A stretch of 5,158 nt of DNA from Candidatus Altarchaeales archaeon (lineage in GTDB: Archaea; Altiarchaeota; Altiarchaeia; IMC4; QMZM01), in contig QMZM01000072.1 in NCBI GenBank assembly GCA_003663175.1, positions 1 through 5,158 of the forward strand. The letters run 5' to 3'. Positions 1-4,853 of this stretch are shown here, piece after piece (the first letter of the stretch is position 1; each line of letters starts with the position of its first letter). The translations under genes and the position numbers were made by a program. The notes beneath the pieces were generated by a model, which ran no database searches, was not told the DNA's origin, and saw only the letters and a list, made by a program, of their open reading frames with translations.

Positions 1-22
1 ACCTTACCATGTGAACCCAACT

Positions 23-2305
23 TTATAATACAGTAAAAAAATTATCTATTGCATATCTTACTTGTCCGAGAGATAGACCGCCATCTCCCGGCGGAACCTT
101 TCTGTGTTGTAGAAATTCTATTCCCCTATCTTCTAGATATTTTGATATTGTAGTGACGATCACATTGTTATAAGAGACGCCGCCAGAAATTCCAATTTTA
201 TCGATGTTATGGATTTTTGCTCGCATGACAGCAATCTCTGCAATTCCCATTGCAAGTGCAACCTCTGCGGAGAATGCGATATCTTCTTTTTTATATCCAT
301 CTTCCTTCAGCTCAAGAACCCTGTTGAGTATTTCCGTTGTGTTTAGAATTCCATCTCTAATGTGTATCGGAAATTCCAATAATCTTTTCCCCTTATTTGC
401 TAAACTATCTAATTTCATTGCTGGCTCGCCCCCATAACTCCTATAGTGGCACACTCCCAACAGAGATGATACAGCATCCAACACCCTACCCATCGATGTA
501 GTTCTCATAACATTTATGTCTTTATCAATCTGATTAATCAGAATATCAATTTCCTTTGTTCCGTGCCTGAATCTCAATCCATTTCTAATTAAGATCTTCT
601 TCAATTCATTTTTTGGATAAATATTATATAAAATCCCCGCAACCATCCTTCCGGGATAATAGGCTGCGATATCTCCGCCGGGCATTCTCTGCTCCTCCAG
701 GTGACCAACTCTGGAGAATTCTCCATTCTTGTAGAGAATTATCTCGCCACCCCACGCCCTTCCATCCTCACCATAGCCATAACCATCAACACATATTCCA
801 ACAATTTTATCACATCCATATTCTGCAATTAATGATGCTAAATGGGCATAATGATGCTGAACTCTAATTAGAGGAATTTCATTTTCCCTACAAAACCTTA
901 TTGCAAATCTTGTTGTGTTGAAGTTTGGATGTAGATCGCAGGCAATCGCATCTGGTTTGGATTTCGTCAATTTCATGAGATGAATTATTGCATCCTCGAG
1001 ATAATTTAATGTATTTAAACTCCTTGTATCTCCGATGTGCTGTGTAAGAAACGCCCTTTTATTCGTTAATAGACACGCCGTGACATTCTCCTCGGCACCA
1101 ACTGCGAGTATATTCTTCTCAAAATTTATATCCAATTCTATGGGTACTGGAGCAAAGCCCCTGCTCCTCCTAATGAATGTTCTCTTATTATTGATAAATT
1201 TTATCACGGAGTCATCGCACCTATTAACGATCCTTAGATCGTGTAAAAGAAGATAATCTGCAATTTTAAATTCCTTGGCATCCTTGTTTCTTATTATCAT
1301 CGGCTCCCCGGGGATATTTGCCGAGGTCATTATTAATGGCTCTTTAATCTTCCTTAGAATTATATGCTGAATTCCAGTGCAGGGGAGCATAACACCAATT
1401 GTGTCAAGTCCTGGAGAAATGTTATCTGAAAGATGGTAATCCTCGCTCTTCCTTAGAATGACAATTGGTCTCTCCCTCGATTTTAATGCATTCTCCTCTC
1501 TCTTACCTATTATTGCAAATCTCTTCACTACCCCGATGTCCGGACACATTACCGCAAATGGCTGTTGGGGTCTCTTTAGTTTTTTTCTCAATTCTGAGAT
1601 TATTTCATCATTTGTTGTAATCGATGCTATATGCATTCCACCAATTCCCTTTATGCACAGAATTTTACCATTTTTTAGAAATTTTACTGCACTTTCAATT
1701 GGATTTTCTATTCTCTCAAATTTCTTATCCAATAAGAAATACCCCGGACCGCATTCCCTACATGCGATTGTCTGCGCGTGAAATCTCCTATCCTCGGGAT
1801 TTTCATATTCTTTTTTGCATTTATCGCACATATCAAACTCATGGAATGATGTGTTTTTTCTATCGTACGGAATCCTCTCTATCGTTGTGAACCTTGGACC
1901 GCAGTCGGTACATGTTGTGAATTCGTAGAGGTATCTTCTGTTATTCTCCGAGAATATCTCATCTACACAATTATCGCAGATGGAAATATCTGCCGGTATA
2001 AACCCAATGCTTCCCCTACCACCCGAGTGTATTATTTTAAATCCCCTGTATTGTCCCAATGCCTTGCCGAATTTTACATCAATTTTATCAATTCTCGAAT
2101 TTTTCGGCTTTTCTCTTTCCAATAATTTTATAAATTTCTCGATTCTCTCTCTTTCTCCCTCAACACGAATTTCAACTCCTCCAAATCCCAGGTTCCTAAC
2201 ATAGCCATTGAGAGCAAATTTCCTTGCAATTCTATAAATAGAGGGTCTGAAACCAACCCCCTGCACAATCCCGGACACGGATATTATTGCCGATATTGGC
2301 GACAT
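23..2305 (-). CDS. hypF: Carbamoyltransferase HypF, [NiFe]-hydrogenase maturation
   Basis: HypF uses carbamoyl phosphate and ATP to make a carbamoyl adenylate and passes the carbamoyl group to the C-terminal Cys of HypE, the source of the CN ligands of the [NiFe] site; it is cytoplasmic. The 760 residues are full length for the family, with all domains in order. An acylphosphatase-like domain (about 1-92) carries VQGVGFRP at 14-21. Two zinc fingers have C110/C113 with C132/C135 and C160/C163 with C182/C185. A YrdC-like domain follows (about 200-385; KGIGGMH near 219, KRPQQPFAVM near 244). The C-terminal Kae1-like domain has VQHHYAH at 482-488, DGYGYGEDG near 507, ISGGVSYNN near 706 and PPGDGG at 738-743. 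The ATG at 2305 gives the usual short N-terminus; no SD precedes it, so the transcript may be leaderless. It is divergent from hypC. HypE, its partner, is not in the window. Confidence 0.97.
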   Translation of the reverse strand: MSPISAIISVSGIVQGVGFRPSIYRIARKFALNGYVRNLGFGGVEIRVEGERERIEKFIKLLEREKPKNSRIDKIDVKFGKALGQYRGFKIIHSGGRGSIGFIPADISICDNCVDEIFSENNRRYLYEFTTCTDCGPRFTTIERIPYDRKNTSFHEFDMCDKCKKEYENPEDRRFHAQTIACRECGPGYFLLDKKFERIENPIESAVKFLKNGKILCIKGIGGMHIASITTNDEIISELRKKLKRPQQPFAVMCPDIGVVKRFAIIGKREENALKSRERPIVILRKSEDYHLSDNISPGLDTIGVMLPCTGIQHIILRKIKEPLIMTSANIPGEPMIIRNKDAKEFKIADYLLLHDLRIVNRCDDSVIKFINNKRTFIRRSRGFAPVPIELDINFEKNILAVGAEENVTACLLTNKRAFLTQHIGDTRSLNTLNYLEDAIIHLMKLTKSKPDAIACDLHPNFNTTRFAIRFCRENEIPLIRVQHHYAHLASLIAEYGCDKIVGICVDGYGYGEDGRAWGGEIILYKNGEFSRVGHLEEQRMPGGDIAAYYPGRMVAGILYNIYPKNELKKILIRNGLRFRHGTKEIDILINQIDKDINVMRTTSMGRVLDAVSSLLGVCHYRSYGGEPAMKLDSLANKGKRLLEFPIHIRDGILNTTEILNRVLELKEDGYKKEDIAFSAEVALAMGIAEIAVMRAKIHNIDKIGISGGVSYNNVIVTTISKYLEDRGIEFLQHRKVPPGDGGLSLGQVRYAIDNFFTVL

Positions 2306-2334
2306 TTTTTTGAATAAAATTCTTAATTCTTAAG
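2306..2334. promoter_or_regulatory. 29-bp divergent hypF/hypC intergenic spacer
   Basis: Only 29 bp separate the hypF start (minus) from the hypC start (plus), so both promoters must lie in or beside this spacer. It is almost entirely A/T and contains a perfect tandem repeat of the heptamer AATTCTT at 2318-2324 and 2325-2331. Neither start has an SD in front of it. If both transcripts are leaderless, TATA elements about 26 bp upstream would fall near the opposite start codon, giving overlapping promoters. No canonical BRE/TATA pair can be picked with certainty. The promoter role is inferred from layout alone. Confidence 0.5.
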
Positions 2335-2541
2335 ATGTGTCTCGCAATCCCGGGTAAGATATTGGAAATTCATGGAAATAAGGCAATAGTTGATTTTGGT
2401 GGTATAAGCAGGGAGGTTAGAATAGACCTTGTAGATGCAGATGTTGGGGATTATGTGATTGTCCATGTTGGTTATGCAATTCAAAAGCTGAGTGAGGAGG
2501 AGGCTGAGGAGAATATAAGACTTCTCAGGGAAATGATATGA
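2335..2541 (+). CDS. hypC: Hydrogenase maturation chaperone HypC (HypC/HybG/HupF family)
   Basis: HypC is a small cytoplasmic chaperone. With HypD it holds the Fe(CN)2CO unit and delivers it to the hydrogenase large-subunit precursor. The 68 residues begin with the family signature MCLAIPGKI, whose Cys2 becomes the iron-binding N-terminal residue after Met removal. A beta-barrel (OB-like) segment follows, with GDYVIVHVGYAIQKL at 38-52 including the conserved His44. The tail (about 52-68) is an acidic helix rich in Glu. The length is at the short end of the family. The start is fixed by the need for Cys at position 2. No SD is visible upstream. It is the first gene of a likely hypC-hypD-hypA operon, ending 3 nt before hypD. 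Confidence 0.97.
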   Translation: MCLAIPGKILEIHGNKAIVDFGGISREVRIDLVDADVGDYVIVHVGYAIQKLSEEEAEENIRLLREMI

Positions 2542-2544
2542 AAG

Positions 2545-3618
2545 ATGCTTCACGAATTTAGAGACAAATCAATTGCGAAGAGATTATCAGGGCGGATAAG
2601 GAAAATCTCCAAGGGTATGGGGCATATAAAGATAATGCACGTTTGCGGTACTCACGAATACACAATAACGAGATTTGGAATCCGCTCATTACTACCGGAG
2701 AATATCGAAGTGATCTCCGGCCCCGGGTGTCCGGTGTGTGTGACAACAACTCGTGAAATAGATGAGGCAATTCTCTTATCTAAGAATGAGGATGTAATTG
2801 TGACAACATTTGGTGATATGCTCCGAGTCCCTGGAAGCGAATCGAGTTTGGTAGATGCGAAGTCGAGAGGATGTGATGTTAGAGTGGTTTATTCTATATC
2901 GGATGCTGTTGAGATTGCAAGAGAAAATTCAAGAAGGGAAGTAATTCATGTTGCCATTGGATTTGAAACCACTTCTCCATCAACGGCGGTCGAAATAAAA
3001 AACGCGCCAGAGAATTTTTCCATTTTAAATTGTCATCGCCTAATTCCACCGGCAATGGAATTTCTGATGGAGAGAGGAAATGTCAAAATTAACGGGTTCA
3101 TAAACCCGGGGCATGTATCGACAATAATTGGCTTAAGACCTTATTACAAGATAAGCGAAAAATACAATGTTCCGCAAGTAATTGCCGGTTTTGAGCCAAA
3201 TGATGTTTTATTTGCGATTCTTATTCTTTTGGATATGATAAAGAAGGGGGAATTTGAGGTTAGAAATGAATATTCCAGGGTTGTCAGAGAGGAGGGGAAT
3301 TTGAGGGCTATTAAGGCAATAAACGAGGTTTTTAAGCCGAGTGATGTTAAGTGGAGGGGCTTTCCTGAAATTCCAGGTTCTGGTCTTAAATTGAGGAATA
3401 GATTTCTCAAGTATGATGCGAGAGAAAAATTTGATATAAATCTAAGAAATTCAAAGGAGCCAAAGGGATGTAGATGTGGCGATATACTAAAGGGAACTAT
3501 CCATCCAAGAGAATGTCCTTTATTTTCTAAGATATGCATTCCAGAAAATCCAATCGGGCCTTGTATGGTCTCGATGGAGGGTGCATGTGCTATTGCATAT
3601 AGGTATGGTTCTGAATGA
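2545..3618 (+). CDS. hypD: Hydrogenase maturation protein HypD, [4Fe-4S] scaffold
   Basis: HypD is the iron-sulfur protein which, in complex with HypC, is the scaffold where CN and CO ligands are attached to iron. All family motifs are present in 357 residues, the normal length: HVCGTHE with C34 and H37, GPGCPVC with C62 and C65, GFETTSPSTA at 139-148, NPGHVSTIIG at 187-196, and a Cys-rich C-terminus with C309, C311, C324, C331, C340 and C348. The 15-7-9 spacing of C309, C324, C331 and C340 matches the [4Fe-4S] ligands known from the Thermococcus protein. The ATG lies 3 nt after the hypC stop; an upstream ATG at 2538 overlaps that stop but is out of frame. No good SD is visible, so translational coupling to hypC is likely (inference). 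Confidence 0.97.
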   Translation: MLHEFRDKSIAKRLSGRIRKISKGMGHIKIMHVCGTHEYTITRFGIRSLLPENIEVISGPGCPVCVTTTREIDEAILLSKNEDVIVTTFGDMLRVPGSESSLVDAKSRGCDVRVVYSISDAVEIARENSRREVIHVAIGFETTSPSTAVEIKNAPENFSILNCHRLIPPAMEFLMERGNVKINGFINPGHVSTIIGLRPYYKISEKYNVPQVIAGFEPNDVLFAILILLDMIKKGEFEVRNEYSRVVREEGNLRAIKAINEVFKPSDVKWRGFPEIPGSGLKLRNRFLKYDAREKFDINLRNSKEPKGCRCGDILKGTIHPRECPLFSKICIPENPIGPCMVSMEGACAIAYRYGSE

Positions 3619-3631
3619 ATAATTAATAAAA

Positions 3632-3994
3632 ATGCACGAATTCTCCATCGCGGTAAATATATTGGAGAATGCAATAAAGGAAGCAAAGAAGCATAAAGCA
3701 AATAGAGTAAAGGAAATTTTTCTCGAGATCGGACAATTAACTTTGATAAATCCAGAACAGTTGGAATTTGCAATTAAATCTATAGCAGAGGGAACGATTG
3801 CGGAGAATTTAAGGGTGAATATAGAGATTTCCCCTATAAGAGTAAAATGCGGGAACGAGCATGTGAATGAACTTCAATGTGATGGTAAGGATTATTATTT
3901 TCTCTTATCACATCTAAGATGTCCAGAATGTGGAGAAGCGGTAAAAATTCTTTCTGGAAGAGAATGTATATTGAAGAGGATAATTGCCGATTAA
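3632..3994 (+). CDS. hypA: Hydrogenase nickel incorporation protein HypA, with atypical zinc site
   Basis: HypA, normally with the GTPase HypB, inserts nickel into the hydrogenase large subunit. The 120 residues start with MHE, whose His2 is part of the nickel site in the family, followed by the typical N-terminal domain (LEIGQLTLINPEQL at 31-44, AEGTIAE at 52-58). The zinc domain is unusual. Its second knuckle is normal (RCPECG, C97 and C100), but the first has only C73, in KCGNEHVNELQC, where the family normally has C-x2-C; position 76 is Glu. His77 or Cys83 might supply the missing ligand. C112 lies in the usual GREC segment near the end. The gene begins 13 nt after hypD with only AT-rich sequence before it and no SD. 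HypB is not in the window. Confidence 0.93.
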   Translation: MHEFSIAVNILENAIKEAKKHKANRVKEIFLEIGQLTLINPEQLEFAIKSIAEGTIAENLRVNIEISPIRVKCGNEHVNELQCDGKDYYFLLSHLRCPECGEAVKILSGRECILKRIIAD

Positions 3995-4278
3995 TAGAAG
4001 TTGAGTGAAGTAAAGTCACATATCGTTGTTATACACGATGCATGACATCTTTTATTCCATTAACCTGCATTCAATAACTTATCGAGAATGTATAAAAATC
4101 ATTTAATATTTCTCAGAAATCTCCTCTGTTGTTGGATAAAGCGAGGGTTCTGTTGGTTGCGTGAGGTTGGTTATCCTTCAGTTAATTTTTATTGGATGAA
4201 ATTACAATATTTAATCGCTGTGAATATTCTCCTTCTTTCAACATAACTTGTTCAGCATTCATGCTATAGCCGAACTGA
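3995..4278. other. Gene-poor intergenic stretch between hypA and the spt4 leader hairpin
   Basis: No convincing gene, tRNA or mobile element is seen here. A small imperfect hairpin (ATCGT...ACGAT arms with a bulged T, 4022-4039) followed by a weak T run at 4050-4053 could mark the end of the hypCDA transcript, but it is a poor terminator. There are two TATA-like elements on the plus strand, TATAAAAA at 4091-4098 and AATATTTAA at 4206-4213. The G/T-rich stretch 4131-4176 can close a 6-bp stem (GGATAA 4134-4139 with TTATCC 4171-4176). A 52-codon ATG ORF at 4088-4246 has a Cys/Trp-rich product that looks like noise. Confidence 0.5.
4197..4214 (+). promoter_or_regulatory. Candidate archaeal promoter (BRE/TATA-like) for spt4
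   Basis: A GAAA stretch (4198-4201, BRE-like) sits just before an A/T element AATATTTAA (4206-4213). Transcription from about 4235 would give a leader of roughly 80 nt that includes the whole hairpin at 4279-4309. This is inference from composition and spacing; in such AT-rich DNA similar matches arise by chance, and TATAAAAA at 4091-4098 is an alternative. Confidence 0.25.
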
Positions 4279-4309
4279 CTCCTGTGGTGTTCAAAATGCA
4301 TCACAGGAG
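4279..4309 (+). promoter_or_regulatory. Leader hairpin masking the spt4 ribosome binding site
   Basis: The left arm CTCCTGTGGTG (4279-4289) pairs with the right arm CATCACAGGAG (4299-4309). This gives 11 consecutive pairs with one G-U wobble (G4287-U4301), and a twelfth wobble (U4290-G4298) is possible; the loop is 7-9 nt. The outer eight pairs are perfect Watson-Crick. The right arm contains most of the SD (AGGAGG, 4305-4310), so the folded RNA would hide the site. The pairing is read directly from the sequence; the regulatory role is inferred. As DNA it is also a long dyad that a repressor could bind. Confidence 0.7.
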
Positions 4310-4310
4310 G
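4305..4310 (+). promoter_or_regulatory. Strong Shine-Dalgarno site of spt4
   Basis: AGGAGG lies 6 nt before the ATG at 4317 and is complementary to the archaeal 16S 3' end. It decides the start against the in-frame ATG at 4296 and TTG at 4248. It is the only strong SD I see in front of a gene in this window. Confidence 0.85.
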
Positions 4311-4316
4311 ACATAT

Positions 4317-4505
4317 ATGTCTTGTAAAAACTGCAAACGGATTGTGTGGGCAAAGTCAATTTGCCCGAGATGCGGAGGGAAGACGACCGAACATTTTACC
4401 GGATTCGTGGGCGTACTCGACCCGGAGAAGTCAGAGATTGCAAGAAAACTGGAGATAAAAGAAAGGGGCAAATACGCCCTAAAGGTTAGAAAAAGGCGGG
4501 GCTGA
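4317..4505 (+). CDS. spt4: Transcription elongation factor Spt4 (RNA polymerase subunit E'')
   Basis: Archaeal Spt4 is a small zinc protein that binds the NGN domain of Spt5. The complex clamps RNA polymerase on DNA and promotes processive elongation. The 62-residue product is the normal size. It carries a four-Cys zinc site: C3 and C6 in MSCKNCKRIV, C17 and C20 in ICPRCGG. After this comes the family core with LDPEKSEIARKL (34-45) and GKYALKVR (51-58). The ATG at 4317 is chosen because AGGAGG lies 6 nt upstream and it puts the Cys pair at the usual N-terminal position. In many archaea spt4 sits beside rpoE1 (Rpb7); here neither that gene nor ribosomal protein genes flank it, and it appears to be a single-gene unit with its own leader hairpin and terminator. 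Confidence 0.93.
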   Translation: MSCKNCKRIVWAKSICPRCGGKTTEHFTGFVGVLDPEKSEIARKLEIKERGKYALKVRKRRG

Positions 4506-4524
4506 TGCCCCATTTTTATTTTTT
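4498..4524 (+). terminator. Hairpin plus T-tract terminator of spt4
   Basis: GGGGC (4498-4502) pairs with GCCCC (4507-4511) to form a 5-bp all-GC stem with a 4-nt loop. A T-tract follows from 4513 to 4524, broken only by A4518. The spt4 stop codon TGA (4503-4505) is in the loop, so the last codon is part of the stem. T-tracts alone can terminate archaeal transcription; the GC stem is an extra, bacterial-like element. Confidence 0.75.
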
Positions 4525-4621
4525 ATCAATTCAATTTTAATTTCAGAAACGTGTTGAGGAAAGTTGTTTAGGATTGTGTTGTTTTTAATTGTAGTGCCTA
4601 ATTCCCCATCAATCCTTCTAA

Positions 4622-4650
4622 ATTAAACTCAAATTAAACATTTATTAAAC
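4622..4650 (+). repeat. Three ATTAAAC boxes at exact 11-bp spacing
   Basis: ATTAAAC occurs at 4622-4628, 4633-4639 and 4644-4650, each start 11 bp after the last, which puts them on nearly the same face of the helix. The second and third extend to identical 10-mers (ATTAAACATT). They end 38 bp before the start of the small gene at 4689 and just upstream of its likely TATA region, a position suited to an operator or activator site. Function is inferred; the region is AT-rich, but the 7-bp identity and exact phase are notable. Confidence 0.55.
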
Positions 4651-4662
4651 ATTAATATCCAA

Positions 4663-4673
4663 AAATACTTATA
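4663..4673 (+). promoter_or_regulatory. TATA-like element before the 54-codon gene
   Basis: The A/T run AATACTTATA (4664-4673) lies 16-25 bp before the ATG at 4689. Depending on which part is the box, transcription would start at or within a few bases of the ATG, giving a leaderless message or nearly so. GAGTGA at 4674-4679 is a weak SD-like match if the leader is longer. This is a low-specificity call. Confidence 0.3.
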
Positions 4674-4688
4674 GAGTGAAAATTTGAA

Positions 4689-4853
4689 ATGCCGATAAAG
4701 AAAACCATAATCCTGAATGGAAAGAAGGTAGAGGCATGGGTTCCGGATCCGAAAATTTCGAGAGAAGAGGCTTTGAAGAGATTTAGAGAGGATATACGGG
4801 AAATTGTCAGAAGAAAACTTGAGATGGAAAAAGCTAAGAAAATCGTTGTCTGA
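4689..4853 (+). CDS. Small basic protein of unknown function, 54 residues
   Basis: I do not recognise this protein. It starts MPIKKTIILNGKKVEAWVPD, where residues 5-18 look like a beta-hairpin, followed by a strongly charged helix (about 24-51) rich in Arg, Lys and Glu. There is no Cys, signal peptide or membrane segment. The case for a real gene is its clear start, codon use like the neighbours (AGA, AAG, GAG, ATA), higher GC than the flanking spacer, and an upstream TATA-like element with phased repeats. Its 3' end overlaps the convergent PIN-like gene by 20 bp. A strand-helix layout of this size is compatible with an antitoxin or small DNA-binding protein, but that is inference; a toxin-antitoxin partner would normally be on the same strand. 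Confidence 0.6.
   Translation: MPIKKTIILNGKKVEAWVPDPKISREEALKRFREDIREIVRRKLEMEKAKKIVV

Noticed and set aside
1..10. Possible start of a further minus-strand gene (ATG at 10) after hypF
   Set aside because: Only three codons are visible, 12 nt after the hypF stop. Operon position is plausible but nothing about the product can be read.
1349..1460. Repeated CTTCCTTAGAAT at about 1350 and 1449 inside hypF
   Set aside because: Both copies encode an Ile-Leu-Arg-Lys run in the same frame of hypF; it is a coding coincidence, not a DNA repeat element.
2323..2553. 76-codon minus-strand ORF opposite hypC
   Set aside because: It is antisense to the unmistakable hypC and would overlap the divergent promoter region; the product resembles nothing known.
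3144..3773. 209-codon minus-strand ORF opposite hypD and hypA
   Set aside because: It lies entirely antisense to two well-supported genes, the product is low-complexity Leu/Ser/Pro-rich, and no family is recognisable; it is a shadow frame.
4022..4053. Hairpin ATCGT/ACGAT followed by TTTT as terminator of hypCDA
   Set aside because: The stem is short with a bulge and the T run is only four bases, separated from the stem by about 10 nt; too weak to call as a separate feature.
4088..4246. 52-codon plus-strand ORF in the hypA-spt4 spacer
   Set aside because: It has no SD or conserved motif, and its Cys/Trp-rich composition is unlike the neighbouring proteins; this is expected by chance.
4248..4505. 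Longer spt4 with a TTG start and 23 extra residues
   Set aside because: The extra part is unlike Spt4 and would translate through the leader hairpin; the ATG at 4317 has a strong SD at the right distance and gives the normal family length.
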